Made by a program: the position numbers and the translations under genes. Source: Atopobium sp. oral taxon 810 str. F0209 (GTDB lineage Bacteria; Actinomycetota; Coriobacteriia; Coriobacteriales; Atopobiaceae). From it: a stretch of DNA of 64,000 nucleotides. Positions 51,628-62,800 of the stretch are shown here, piece by piece. The notes under the pieces are model-generated. The model worked only from the letters and a program-made list of their open reading frames with translations, did not search any database and was not told where the DNA came from. The stretch spans positions 2,168 through 66,167 of the forward strand of contig NZ_KE952938.1 in the NCBI RefSeq assembly GCF_000466405.1, written 5' to 3'. Every line of letters starts with the position of its first letter. The first letter of the stretch is position 1.

Positions 51628-52944
51628 GTGAATACAGCCAAAATGAAACTACGCCAATTAGCACGTACCGCGGGCAAGGCAGTACTTAGGTATTTTCCCA
51701 AAGCTCGTCAAAAGGCACGCGCAAAGTGGTGGGCTCATGAAGGTCGCACCTATGCAAAACTCACGGCAAACATCAAAACTGATCCAAAGGTTGTCGTATT
51801 TAGCTGCTTTATGGGGCGTTCCTTTGCAGACTCCCCTCGTGCTATCTACGAGGCACTCTGTGCAGATTCTCGTTTTGATGACTATGAGTTCTGGTGGATT
51901 TTCCGCGAGGACAGGCTCCAGCAGTTCCAAAATGATCCTCGCCTAGCTCGCGCACATATTGTCCAACGCAGTACCGAGGAATACCAGCGCCTACTCGGTT
52001 GTGCAAAGTACTGGATTTTTAATGCTCGTTGCCCGGAGTATGTGCAACCCAAACCCGACCAGGTCTATGTGCAATGCTGGCATGGAACGCCCCTCAAAAG
52101 ACTGGGTTATGATGTGCAAGTAGATACCACAAATGCCCTTAATACTACGCTTGAACTAGCGGATCGCTTTAAGATGGACTCCGCCAAATGGAGCTATCTC
52201 ATCTCTCCTTCTCCTTTTACTTCGCTGCACCTTAGCGACGCTTTTGGACTTGAAGAAGAACGCCGTCCTTCTGTTGTTTTAGAGGTTGGTTATCCCCGCA
52301 ATGATCGTGTCGCCCGTGCCTGCGAGTCAGAAAGTTCTCTTGCTGCAGCAAGAGAAGCTGTGCTCAGCGAACTAGACATTCCACGCAACAAGAAACTCTT
52401 GCTCTACGCTCCCACCTGGCGTGACAACGACTATAAAGCGGGAATTGGCTACGTTCAAGACACACTCATCAACTTTGACTTACTTCAAAAAGAGCTGAGC
52501 GATGAGTGGCGTATTTTGTTCCGTCCACACTATTACATCGCTAACGAATTTGATTTTGAAAAGTATGGTTCATTCGTCTATAACGCGGCATCTGTACCCG
52601 ATATCAACGATCTCTATATCGTAGCTGACGCACTCATGACAGACTATTCATCGGTGTTCTTTGATTACGCTGTTACTGATAGACCGCTGATTTTCTACTG
52701 GCCCGACTTTGAATATTATGATGACCATGTACGTGGTTTTTACTTTGATCCACACAAAATTCCAGGGCCCAAGTGTACTACCAGCGAAGAAGTCGTCAAC
52801 GCCGTACAACAACTGAATAGCTGGCAAACAAGCTATGGTGAGGAATATAAGCGCTTCCGTAAGTACTTCCTCCCCAAAGACGATGGCCACGCAGCAGAGC
52901 GCGCCATCGAACATATTTTTAACTTGAATACTGCTCAGCGTTAG
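51628..52944 (+). CDS. CDP-glycerol glycerophosphotransferase family protein (TagB/TagF-like)
   Basis: A 438-residue transferase of the teichoic acid glycerophosphotransferase family. Motifs in order are QCWHGTPLKRLGYD (catalytic histidine), LLYAPTWRDNDYK, FRPHYYIA (second histidine) and MTDYSSVFFDYA, which binds CDP. The N-terminal 40 residues are basic and amphipathic, suggesting peripheral membrane association as in TagB/TagF. The GTG start follows AAGGGA. It is followed 9 bp later by a second family member, so the pair probably acts in sequence as primer and polymerase enzymes. It is divergent from tagD, from which the inserted segment now separates it. Confidence 0.88.
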   Translation: MNTAKMKLRQLARTAGKAVLRYFPKARQKARAKWWAHEGRTYAKLTANIKTDPKVVVFSCFMGRSFADSPRAIYEALCADSRFDDYEFWWIFREDRLQQFQNDPRLARAHIVQRSTEEYQRLLGCAKYWIFNARCPEYVQPKPDQVYVQCWHGTPLKRLGYDVQVDTTNALNTTLELADRFKMDSAKWSYLISPSPFTSLHLSDAFGLEEERRPSVVLEVGYPRNDRVARACESESSLAAAREAVLSELDIPRNKKLLLYAPTWRDNDYKAGIGYVQDTLINFDLLQKELSDEWRILFRPHYYIANEFDFEKYGSFVYNAASVPDINDLYIVADALMTDYSSVFFDYAVTDRPLIFYWPDFEYYDDHVRGFYFDPHKIPGPKCTTSEEVVNAVQQLNSWQTSYGEEYKRFRKYFLPKDDGHAAERAIEHIFNLNTAQR

Positions 52945-52953
52945 GACAACAAG

Positions 52954-54093
52954 ATGCTGAGGGTATTAGGCATAGGCTTACGTCTGCTTGCATGGATATT
53001 TAGGCATTTCCCTCTCCAGAGGCGTATCGTTATGCTTTCACGCCAAGGAAGCAAGCCATCTGTGGATTTTCTCATGCTCAAGGACAAACTAGCTGAGATA
53101 GACACTGCGCTCCCCGTTATAATTCGCTGTACTAAACCTGAACAACATGGAATCATGCAGCTCATAGGCCCTATGTGTAACCAGCTCTGGTATGCCTGCA
53201 CCTCGAGGGTTGTTATCCTTGACGGCTACAACCCCTGCATCTGTATCCCCCCAAAGCGACGGGGAGTTTTTGTCATTCAACTATGGCATGCCGTGGGAGC
53301 AGTTAAAAAGTTTGGTTACCAAAGTCTCGATACTCCTGCTGGTCGTTCGAGCTCCTATGCAAAACTCGCCCATATGCATCAAAACTATGACCTCATAGTC
53401 TCTACTGGTCTAGGAAGCAAGCAAGCTTATTCGGAAGCTTTTGGGTATCCAGCAGAGAAAATAGTTTCCTTGGGATTACCCCGCATAGATAATCTGTATG
53501 CAGCCCCTTCAAAGGAGCATGTGAAAAAACTCCTAGCAAAAGACTATCCTTGGCTCTGTAATGGCAATAAAAACATCCTGTATGCCCCCACTCTTCGCAC
53601 TGCTCATATCAAAGATAACTGGGCAGAAGATGCTATTTGTAAGTTGGCGCGCTCTATCGTCCCGCTCCCTGTTAACCTCATTGTCTCCAAACATCCTCTT
53701 ACTACTCTTAAAAACCCAAAGGAACTGCCCTCAAATGTTTTTGTAATGCTTGGTCATCAAACCGAAGAATTACTACAACTAGCAGATGTTGTCATATCTG
53801 ATTATTCTGCAATTGCTCTTGAAGCTGGTATTGTTGGTTGTCCCGTACTTTTTTATATGCCTGATTACGAAGAGTATCGTCTTTCACCTGGTCTTAATAT
53901 TGATCCGATGAAAGATAATCAGCTCTTTGGTACGGCTCTGGCAAGTGAAATCGCAGAAGTACTAAATAATCCAATAGCACTACGCTATATCCAGTCCGAG
54001 TTTGCCAACTTTATCAATACCTACTTTACTGGGCTTAATAGGCATTCAACCGAACGCGTTATTCAGCTCATCTGCAAGCATATAGATAAATAA
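52954..54093 (+). CDS. CDP-glycerol glycerophosphotransferase family protein (TagB-like)
   Basis: A 379-residue member of the same transferase family as the preceding gene, but only distantly alike. Motifs are FVIQLWHAVGAVKKFGYQ (catalytic histidine), ILYAPTLRTA, IVSKHPLTTL and VISDYSAIALEAG. The short length and QLWHA form resemble the TagB primase branch, which adds the first glycerol phosphate to the linkage unit. The N-terminus has a hydrophobic/basic stretch likely to touch the membrane. The Shine-Dalgarno (AGGA) overlaps the stop codon of the upstream gene. Primase rather than polymerase is a guess from size. Confidence 0.85.
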   Translation: MLRVLGIGLRLLAWIFRHFPLQRRIVMLSRQGSKPSVDFLMLKDKLAEIDTALPVIIRCTKPEQHGIMQLIGPMCNQLWYACTSRVVILDGYNPCICIPPKRRGVFVIQLWHAVGAVKKFGYQSLDTPAGRSSSYAKLAHMHQNYDLIVSTGLGSKQAYSEAFGYPAEKIVSLGLPRIDNLYAAPSKEHVKKLLAKDYPWLCNGNKNILYAPTLRTAHIKDNWAEDAICKLARSIVPLPVNLIVSKHPLTTLKNPKELPSNVFVMLGHQTEELLQLADVVISDYSAIALEAGIVGCPVLFYMPDYEEYRLSPGLNIDPMKDNQLFGTALASEIAEVLNNPIALRYIQSEFANFINTYFTGLNRHSTERVIQLICKHIDK

Positions 54094-54156
54094 AACCAAT
54101 TCATATAATTTGCGATAATAATTAGTACTGACAACTAGCGAGACAAAGGATATCAG

Positions 54157-56301
54157 ATGGCTGCAGTATCGGTAATCGTACCTACATACAATGAGGAAGA
54201 ATACCTCAGACAAGCCTTAGATTCGCTAGCTCAACAAACTCTAAAAGATATTGAGATCATTTGCGTCAATGATGGCTCTACTGATAATTCACTTGCTATC
54301 TTGCAGGACTATGTCAATCGTTATCCACAGTTTAAACTTATTGACAAGGAAAACGGTGGTTATGGTTGCGCAGTCAACATAGGGATTGCTGCATCAACGA
54401 GCGAGTATATTGGCATTCTTGAACCTGATGACTTCGTTGATATCCATATGTTTGAAGAACTCTACCATTATGCACATTTAGATACCCTGCCCAAACAAGA
54501 CATCATGCCTGCTGCAAAAAAATATCTCACTCAGCATCCAGAAACAAAAAAGGCTGATATAGTTCGCTCCTCTTTTTACCATTATTGGGATGCCAATGAG
54601 TATGAACCTGCAACTGTAACCACTCCTCCAAGCTATGAAGGATTGCCTCATCGCGTTACGCTTGGCACAGTGCCCGAGTTAGCTTTAACTGTACGGGATC
54701 ATCCTGCAGTTTGGGCATGTATTTATCGTCGTGAATATCTCATCCAAAACGATATTCACTTTGTCGAGGCACATGGCGCAGGATGGGTGGATAACCCTTG
54801 GCTTTTTGATACAGCGCTTACAGCCAAAACTCTCGTATGGGTACCCAAGGCGTATTACCATTATCGTCGCACCAATGAGAACTCTTCCATGTTTACTACA
54901 GACTACGATATTCCTCTATCCCGTATAGAAGATATGCTTGCAATTTTTGATCAACATCCCGAGGCTGACGAGCAAATATATAGGCATTTTGCCCGCCGTA
55001 CGCTTCGCCTGATTGTCAGTATTTTTAACGGTATGCGTTTAGAAACTGCGGAGCCTAGGCTTCTTGAACGCGTACAAGCAATTTTTTGCCGCCTAAAACC
55101 TGAAGCCGTGCTCGATAATCCCGAGATAGAAGAGACGCGTAAGATTTTTTATCGAGAAACTGTAGGTCTCTATGATAAAACCCTAAAGGATATTGAACGC
55201 GTCGAAAAACCGCAGCTCACCCTGCTAGTAGATGCCCATAACAACTATGCCTTTATTTCGGCAATTTTACGTTTGCTTAATACCCAAAACACTTCTGCAC
55301 CCATTGACATCATTGCTTTAGATGCGGGTGGCAGTTGGGATTTCTCTGCTATTTTTACTCAAAATGTTGCTAAATATGACAAACGCATCACTTATTTAGA
55401 CTGTACAATTTCCGATGCATTAGAACAGGTACGTACAGACAAGATATACGTGCTAGCACGTAACGCTACCCTAAAAAAAGACACTTCATTTGATCTGATT
55501 TCAGTAGTACAACAAAGCTCGGCGGATATAGTGTTACTCAATTCCCTGAACACTCTCGACTGCCCTGTGGGAGAAGTTCCTCTGAAGGCAATTTATTCTC
55601 AACTATTTGAACTCATGCCCAAGGAGTTTGGTAATTTCTGCATTAAGACCAAAGTATTTAAAGATTTTATCGCCAAATTAGAAATTAATCCTTTTGAGTT
55701 GAGCTCTGCCGAACTTACGCTTCGAACTCTTTTTGCTGCTTACACAATCGAATGCAGCAGTCTCAATTGTCAGCGTGTACTCAAGCGTGATTTAGCAGCG
55801 GGTGCCGTGCGCGTTGCTCGAGAAAATATTGATCCCGATAAACTTAAAATGAATCTCCTCATTCGAATAAAGAATCTACTGATTGAGCAAAACGCGTTTA
55901 CTGAAGCTGAAAAATCGTTTGAACATTTCGCTGCAGATATCATTGCAAAAGATTTACAGGAAGATGATTTTGTTTCATTCAAAATCAAGGCGCGGTTTAC
56001 AAAGGAGATCTATATTCCCCAGCTCTTGCCCCACCTTGAAAACCAAAGTGAGTTCGTCACTCAAAGTCCTGAAGAATTACTTTATCTGCTTCTTCATAAT
56101 GAAGAACTCTATCATAAGCAAACTGGTATTAAACGCTATGTAAACATGCGCAATCATCGAAATGAGTTACGCGAACAGTACAACATGGTCAATACACAAA
56201 ACAAGAAGCTTCAAACATCGTCAAAAAAGGATCTAAAGGGATTGTATCATGCAATCCAGACAGCGGGTTTTAGAGCAACGTTACACAGATTTTTTAGTTA
56301 A
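54157..56301 (+). CDS. GT2 glycosyltransferase with degenerate second GT-A-like module
   Basis: A 714-residue protein. The N-terminal module (about 1-330) is an intact GT2 domain: VSVIVPTYNEEEYLRQALDS, CVNDGSTDNS and IGILEPDDFVD as the metal motif. From about residue 350 a second segment (KPQLTLLVDAHNNYAFISA, then IIALDAGGSWD) follows the GT2 pattern of strands and helices but has no DxD. The last 150 residues are helical. This matches the other large GT2 proteins at 57277 and 59826, which also carry altered modules. AAAGGA precedes the ATG. Sugar specificity is unknown. Confidence 0.82.
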   Translation: MAAVSVIVPTYNEEEYLRQALDSLAQQTLKDIEIICVNDGSTDNSLAILQDYVNRYPQFKLIDKENGGYGCAVNIGIAASTSEYIGILEPDDFVDIHMFEELYHYAHLDTLPKQDIMPAAKKYLTQHPETKKADIVRSSFYHYWDANEYEPATVTTPPSYEGLPHRVTLGTVPELALTVRDHPAVWACIYRREYLIQNDIHFVEAHGAGWVDNPWLFDTALTAKTLVWVPKAYYHYRRTNENSSMFTTDYDIPLSRIEDMLAIFDQHPEADEQIYRHFARRTLRLIVSIFNGMRLETAEPRLLERVQAIFCRLKPEAVLDNPEIEETRKIFYRETVGLYDKTLKDIERVEKPQLTLLVDAHNNYAFISAILRLLNTQNTSAPIDIIALDAGGSWDFSAIFTQNVAKYDKRITYLDCTISDALEQVRTDKIYVLARNATLKKDTSFDLISVVQQSSADIVLLNSLNTLDCPVGEVPLKAIYSQLFELMPKEFGNFCIKTKVFKDFIAKLEINPFELSSAELTLRTLFAAYTIECSSLNCQRVLKRDLAAGAVRVARENIDPDKLKMNLLIRIKNLLIEQNAFTEAEKSFEHFAADIIAKDLQEDDFVSFKIKARFTKEIYIPQLLPHLENQSEFVTQSPEELLYLLLHNEELYHKQTGIKRYVNMRNHRNELREQYNMVNTQNKKLQTSSKKDLKGLYHAIQTAGFRATLHRFFS

Positions 56302-56408
56302 ATAACCCTTGCTTATTAGTATCAAAGTAATTTGCAGCTACCCGTTTATCCACAGCTGGCGCCATCTTAGATTCAGGCTAACGCTATTGCTCATTAATCT
56401 AACAAATA

Positions 56409-56885
56409 CTACTGTCGCTCGAGTTCAGCTACAAAAACAGAAAAGTCTTGGACATCTAATAATCTCTGTATAGCATCGTGATTGGTAAATAGGCTAGTTA
56501 GTTCACGATAAAAGTCCGAAAGATCTCCCTCAGGGTCAGATGTTATATTGACGAGAAAAATCGCACGCACTGGTTTGTCATCCCAAATAACTTTGTGATT
56601 AAGGAGACCGACAGCTATAGCAGTGGGCGCGTCTACAGCAATAATAGGATGAGGCACAGCAATAAGATTACCAAAGGCGGTGGAAGCAACCTGTTCACGC
56701 TGGAACACAAGTTTCTCAAAGTTATCGTCAAGCCCAAATATGCGCTCCATCTCACTGCAGAGAAAATGTAGTACTACGTCGCGGCTTTTGAAGTCAAGAT
56801 GAGGGAAGAAGAGCCTAGGATCTAACCACAACCTCCCACCTGTATCAGTATGTTTACTTGTAGTAAGAGCGCGAGTTTCCCGCAT
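56409..56885 (-). CDS. Orphan PTS EIIA type-2 domain, probable regulator fragment
   Basis: A 158-residue protein consisting of a fructose/mannitol-type EIIA domain. REQVASTAFGNLIAVPHP carries the phosphorylatable histidine (H79). EIIA domains of this kind form the C-terminal end of LicR/MtlR-type antiterminators, with a segment like LDPRLFFPHLDFKSRD near the start of the domain. Here no helix-turn-helix, PRD or transporter domain precedes it and no ribosome-binding site lies before the ATG at 56885. I think it is the tail of a lost regulator. An alternative is a free-standing EIIA protein. The EIIB and EIIC partners are not in the window. Confidence 0.6.
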   Translation of the reverse strand: MRETRALTTSKHTDTGGRLWLDPRLFFPHLDFKSRDVVLHFLCSEMERIFGLDDNFEKLVFQREQVASTAFGNLIAVPHPIIAVDAPTAIAVGLLNHKVIWDDKPVRAIFLVNITSDPEGDLSDFYRELTSLFTNHDAIQRLLDVQDFSVFVAELERQ

Positions 56886-57276
56886 ATGTAATAACTGTCA
56901 TGCAGGAAACTTGCACTTTTTCCGAAGACTGCATCATATTTGCGGTTCCTTCCGTGGAATGCATATCTAAGTTTTATGACTAGAAATTACATGTACTGAT
57001 AACAATTCACCATGAGAGGAACTGCCAAAGGAACCTGGCAATGCATTGCATGAATATTAAGTTTCGTCGAAGATTTTGGCATCAAAGCTAGGTAAATTTA
57101 GTTAACAGACTTCAATACAAGGTGTAAATAGCACCTTAGGATTCATGCTGTCCAAAGCACCAGATCATTTAAGAAAAATCGATGGTTAACCGTAGGCAGA
57201 ACAACGGCTAGTAATACAGTTGCGATAATGAAAATAGGCATAGGAAAGCATAAACCATGTGTAGCGTAGATCTTCG
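56886..57276. other. Gene-free region beyond the EIIA fragment
   Basis: 391 bp with no credible gene. It contains a perfect 12-bp palindrome GCAATGCATTGC at 57038-57049. I could not read a decayed PRD or helix-turn-helix region in it. Confidence 0.5.
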
Positions 57277-59529
57277 TTAATAGTAACGCGTCTTTCTGAT
57301 ATGGCTATTTTTTTGTTTGAGTATTTTACGTGCTATTTTGGCAGGAGCAGTAAGAACTGAACCTATGCGATACGATTTAGATAAGCGTAGAGATTCTAGA
57401 CGTTTTTTGAGTAGCTTATTCGTTTCAAGAGACTCCTTCAACACAGTTTCAGTTTTATTGAGTGTTTGCTTTTGTGAGCGGATCGTATTCTCTGCAGCCA
57501 CTTTTGCCAGATATGCCTTTTTCTTCGACACCTCGGCATTCTCCATATGCGTTCGAAAATTATCTGGCTCTCGAATTAGTACTTCAAAGTTTCTCTGATC
57601 AACTGAGTCCAACGCCCAATATGAATATTTTTCTGCAAAACTAAGAGTATGGTAATCATCGCGCGCATTGCGGAGCAATTGTGTCGCAACCATATTCGCC
57701 GCTAGTGTCTGTTGGACAACATCAGACGGATAGCGCAACAATTCCGCAACAACTTCTTGATAAGCAAGAAAATAACCATGTGCATGTTTGAATTGCTTGT
57801 TCGAAGTCATAATTGAATCATTGCGAATGCGCCGACGATAAAATGTCTGCGGTATATATCCAACTCGCTTGGCATGCCAAAGTGCTTGAAAGGTAAATAC
57901 ATTATCTTCATATGCAGCTGATTGATTGAAGCGTAAATGATTGATATCAAAATAGGATTTATTAAAAAATTGTAGTGCAACATTAACGCGGTATTCCTCC
58001 GCTGCATGCAAGACGCATAGGAGTTCCTTCCCCTCCCAAGTACCTAGATATCCATGATATCGACGATAGTACTTGGAAAACTTGGTAAACTCGTGCTCTG
58101 CTTGTTTACTCGGTACTTCTGTATCATCAAGAAACGCTGCACCATCAAAAATAACTTCATCCAGCTGATCTTTTTCCGCTCTGCTCCAAAGAGTTTGGAG
58201 TGTATCTGGCTCAATCCAGTCATCAGCATCAAGAAAATAGAGGTAATCTCCCCACTGATGTTCCCAGTTCAACGCGGCATTTCTTGAGCTGGCACATGAG
58301 TGACCAGGCCTACGCTGAGACATGACCGTTATTCGCGTATCGCGCCGAGCATACTCCAATGCCACTTTGAGAGTGTTGTCTGTAGATCCATCATCAACAA
58401 TGATTATTTCTATCTCTTGTAGAGTTTGATGAAGTATGCTGTCGAGACATTGCCCAATCCAAGGATTCACGTTAAAAGCAGGTATAACAACAGTTACTTT
58501 TGGTGCATGTAACGTTGGAGTACGCTCCTGAAGAACATAGGGTTCAGTAGAGCCCTGTTTCAGGTTTTTTATCCTAGAGTGATATCTAAACGCTGACTCA
58601 CATCCACAAACACAATCATAATCTCCACAGCTCTCATAACATTCTCGCTTAAAAGCTAACACTCTCTTTTTTATCAGTTCAGAGTGTACAATCTGACCAC
58701 AAAGCTCAAGACGCTCCTGAGCATCGAGTGCTCCATGTAAACATTGTGCAAGCAAACGTACAACAAAATTTGCAAAAGAAAAATATAGTTCTTCATAACG
58801 CTTTCGATTGCAAAGCTCGGTATACAGCTGTGTCACCGCAGTAAAAATGTCTACTGATGAGTGTTTGGTGTGCCGAAGATTCCCTCTCTTTGTGCGGTGG
58901 TGTACTAACTTTTCATTGAGGCTCACGAGTTGATTCGCTTCACACAGAGCGAGCGCAACAAAAACAACCTCAGCAGCCTTGCCAAATTGTGAAAAGTTTA
59001 ACTGTTTATCTTTCAAGAAGCTAGACCTAAACAATTTAGTCCAAATATCAGTTGACGAGACCGTCATAATATGCTGGGGGGTATCCTTATAAGAGAAGAT
59101 TGTTTTATTACTATAAAATTGAGGCCACATTTGAGTTTTCGGAATCACCGTACCAGTATGAGAATCAAACGTTTCTGCATCAAAAAAAAGTACATCTGCA
59201 GGACAACTACATATCTGCTCTTCTAGATGTTCGATAAAGGTTGATTCGACGTAGTCACCTGCATTGCAAAAATAAATATAGGATCCCGCTGCAAGCTGAA
59301 TTGCACACTCATACGCTTCTTCTTGAGTGCACCCGGACTGATTAACTACGGTTATCCGTTCATCACGCTGGGCATACTCAGTAAGAATTTTCAGTGACAT
59401 ATCGCTGCTACCCAAATCAACACATATTAGTTGAAAGTTATTAGACGATTGAACAAGGAAGCTATCGAGACACTGATTCAAAAAAGGCGCATCATTCAAC
59501 ACTGATAGGACAACGGAAATAAAATTCAT
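57277..59529 (-). CDS. Two-module GT2 glycosyltransferase, first module degenerate
   Basis: A 750-residue protein with two GT-A modules. The first (about 1-230) keeps the fold (ISVVLSVLNDAPFLNQCLDS, CVDLGSSDMS) but the metal motif reads IYFCNAGDYVE, so the usual DxD is lost. The second (about 340-600) is intact: VTVVIPAFNVNPWIGQCLDS, VDDGSTDNT and YFLDADDWIE. A C-terminal coiled-coil region (about 650-715, alternating Lys/Glu/Leu) ends in a basic tail that may touch the membrane. GAGGGG precedes the ATG. It is divergent from the four-module gene at 59826 and shares its design. The first module may bind an acceptor rather than catalyse. Confidence 0.83.
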   Translation of the reverse strand: MNFISVVLSVLNDAPFLNQCLDSFLVQSSNNFQLICVDLGSSDMSLKILTEYAQRDERITVVNQSGCTQEEAYECAIQLAAGSYIYFCNAGDYVESTFIEHLEEQICSCPADVLFFDAETFDSHTGTVIPKTQMWPQFYSNKTIFSYKDTPQHIMTVSSTDIWTKLFRSSFLKDKQLNFSQFGKAAEVVFVALALCEANQLVSLNEKLVHHRTKRGNLRHTKHSSVDIFTAVTQLYTELCNRKRYEELYFSFANFVVRLLAQCLHGALDAQERLELCGQIVHSELIKKRVLAFKRECYESCGDYDCVCGCESAFRYHSRIKNLKQGSTEPYVLQERTPTLHAPKVTVVIPAFNVNPWIGQCLDSILHQTLQEIEIIIVDDGSTDNTLKVALEYARRDTRITVMSQRRPGHSCASSRNAALNWEHQWGDYLYFLDADDWIEPDTLQTLWSRAEKDQLDEVIFDGAAFLDDTEVPSKQAEHEFTKFSKYYRRYHGYLGTWEGKELLCVLHAAEEYRVNVALQFFNKSYFDINHLRFNQSAAYEDNVFTFQALWHAKRVGYIPQTFYRRRIRNDSIMTSNKQFKHAHGYFLAYQEVVAELLRYPSDVVQQTLAANMVATQLLRNARDDYHTLSFAEKYSYWALDSVDQRNFEVLIREPDNFRTHMENAEVSKKKAYLAKVAAENTIRSQKQTLNKTETVLKESLETNKLLKKRLESLRLSKSYRIGSVLTAPAKIARKILKQKNSHIRKTRYY

Positions 59530-59825
59530 TGTTTATCCCCTCGGAAATATCAACACCTAACAGAATTATAAAACTAATGTTTCCGCATTAAAATACATAC
59601 AGGTTACTCACCATCTAGCAGATAAAACTAAAACTAGGAAAACCGAAAAGATCATCAATGAGCTCACGTTTACGTGTAGACACTTTACCCTCGCAAATAA
59701 AATTTGAATACCAGTACGAACAATAACTCTGAAACAAAATTCAAACAAAACTCGAGGGAATACTAGCTTTCTATATTCGTTATAAGATAATGAGGCAACA
59801 TAAATAGACGAGAAAGATATTCACC
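59530..59825. other. Divergent intergenic region between two large GT2 genes
   Basis: 296 AT-rich bases between divergent starts, expected to hold both promoters. I see no clear -35/-10 pair or operator. A TATAAG hexamer lies near 59780, on the side of the rightward gene. Confidence 0.4.
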
Positions 59826-62800
59826 ATGCCAAAAGTTTCTGTAATCATTCCCATCTATAACGCAGAGGAGTATCTCGACGAATGTCTGAAAAGTGTTCTA
59901 TCTCAGACTCTAAGTGATATCGAGGTAATCTGCGTAGACGACGGCAGCGGTGACTCAAGCTTTGCTATCCTAAACAGATTTGCAAAAAAAGATTCTCGCA
60001 TTAAGGTAATAGAACAAAAAAACGCTGGTGCAGGTACCGCAAGGAACAATGGAATGAAAGTTGCCACCGGAGAATACCTCAGTTTTTTAGATAGTGATGA
60101 TGTCTTTGAACCAACCATGTTGGAAAAATTAGTTGCTATTTCTGATTTTGAACAGCTAGATGTTGCCGTATGTAGGTGCAACAAATTCATTCACGAAACA
60201 AAAGAAACTATTGATATTCCATGGACTATCAAATCTGAGCTGATACCAGCTAATAACCACTTCCAAGCAATCGATATAAAGAAGGATTTTTTTGAGGCTT
60301 TTATTTGGTGGCCTTGGGATAAATTATTCAGAACCCAATTCATTAAAGATTCCTCCTTGTATTTCCAAGAACAACGCACAACAAACGATTTATTTTTTGT
60401 GGTGGGAGCTACCCTACTTGCCAAGAGAATCGACTATATCAATGACATCTTGATTCATCAGAGAGTGCATGAAGGATCTCTAGCCGTTACACGAGAAAAA
60501 AGTTGGCACTGCCTTTTTGATGCTCTCATCAAAGTGAGAGATTTTCTCCAAGAAAAAAATCTTTATGACCGCTTTGAGCAGGACTTCATCAACTATTGTG
60601 TCACGTTTACAAGCTGGCATAAAAACAGCATCAATATCTCTACGTATCAGGAAATGGCTCCAGCACTATCAAGGGCCTTTAAAGAACTGGGTGTAGCAGA
60701 CAAGCCGAGGAAATTCTTTTATAAAGCAAGCATCTGGTCTGAAGCGCAAAAAGTTTTAAATTGGAAGACCGTAGCAATAAGCGTTATTATGCCCTCGCTC
60801 AACGTGAGGCCTTATATTCGTGAATGTGTACAGAGTGTCTGCGATCAAACTCTACGTAATATTGAAATTATTTGCGTTGATGCAGGCTCCACTGATGGCA
60901 CTCTAGAGATACTAAGAGAGTTCGAGAAAAACGATCCCCGCGTGACTGTAATAGTTTCAGATAAGAAAAGTTATGGCTACCAAATGAATTTGGGACTTAA
61001 GCGCGCCCAGGGTGAGTATATTGGGATTGTTGAAACAGACGATTTTGCCTCTCCTACAATGTATGCCAATCTGTTTGCGGTCGCTACGAAGAAAAGTGCA
61101 GATGTTGTTAAAGCAAATTGGCATTGTTTCCAGACCAAACCTATCAAACATGACACTCTGTTTGAACGTTATGCTGGCGTACCTTATAACAAAGTTCTTA
61201 CCGTAGACGAAAAGAAAAAGATTTTAGATGGTGCTTCAGGAATCTGGAGCGGCATTTATAGGAAAGATTTCCTCGAAAAAAATGAGATTGATTTTCTAGA
61301 GACTCCTGGTGCTTCCTATCAAGATACAGCCTTTTTATTAAAAGTTATTATGGCAGCTAAGTCCATGATTCTGCTAAAAAAGGGATGGCTGCATTACCGG
61401 ATTGATAACGATAACAGTAGTGTGCATTCTCTAGGCAAGGTATTTTGCGTCTGCGACGAGATGAAATCTGTCCACGCCTATATGAACGCACGACCTACCC
61501 TTAAGAAAGCTTATAGATCAGTCATCTGGTCGCGCACGGCTACCGTATACGACTGGAATGATAGGCGCCTTGCTAACAATCTGAGAATTGGTTTCTTAAA
61601 AGAAGTCCAAGCTGAATTTACCCACGGATTGGAGTCTGGTTCTTTCAAATTTGATGACCTTAGTGATAGATATCGCAGATTTATCGAACAGGTTCTGGAA
61701 AGCCCAGAATCCTATGCTGCGCGCCACAAGACTCTACCTCAGCAATTTGAGTCTTCAAGTTCTAAGGAATCTCCACTATTTACTATTGTGCTGGAAGCTC
61801 GAAATGGAGAAAAAAACCTTCGAACATGTCTGGATAGCTTACTTGCTCAAACTTTTTCTAGTTTTGAAGTTCTATGCTTTGATCAAAACTCGCTAGACAA
61901 TACTGCCAAAATTTTAGTCAAATACACACATGAGGATCCCCGATTCAAAGTTATTAATAACAGTGGCGAATCCTTACGCAATACCGCGGTAAACAAATCC
62001 CAAGGTACTTATATCCTGTTTATCAATAACTACACATTCCTGCAGCCATCATGCCTTGAACTTTGGGGGGAAACCATAAGGGAACAATCTCCTGACATCT
62101 TGCTCAGCAAACAAGCGAGCTACAACTTGGATTCAAAAAAGTTGTCACAAGAGACATTCGGCTACGACGAAGTGATTTACAGCAGCGTTCGCCCGTTTAA
62201 TTCAACTACCGCACCAAAACAACTATTTCAAGTTAGCTCACCAAGTGTGTTAGGTAAAGTTTATAGGACAAGCTTTTTAAAATCTCTTCCCTATCGATTT
62301 GAGGTTGATGCGTCATTTAGAAATGATGCACTTCTGTGCTCAATCGCACTATTGCAGGCCTCAAAGATCTCCATCTGTGATACCGCGGTAATAATCCAGG
62401 TACACACTTCAAAGGAACGCAGGGAAAATCATATAAATTCATATGCTTCTGCACTTGCCAACCCATGGATAAATCTTCTTGGGGAAAATGGCGCATTTGC
62501 ATCTAATAAATACAATAACCCGCTTGTTCTCTCAAGTGCTCGTGCACTAGCTGCACATACGATCCATAGCGATTTTAATTTATTGACCAGTAACAATGCA
62601 CAAAGCATCGCGGTCCACACACTTGATTCCGATGCTGTACGCAGTACAGGTATTTTCAATTTAGCTTGCGAATCATACGAAGAAGAAGCGGATTACAACT
62701 TCTTCCAAGGAATACACGCTGGCTTTAAAATAATGCCCTCGCCTGCGGCACAAACAGAGGTTGTAGTAATTCCTCGAAAAAGCACGGTTCTCCCATCAAT

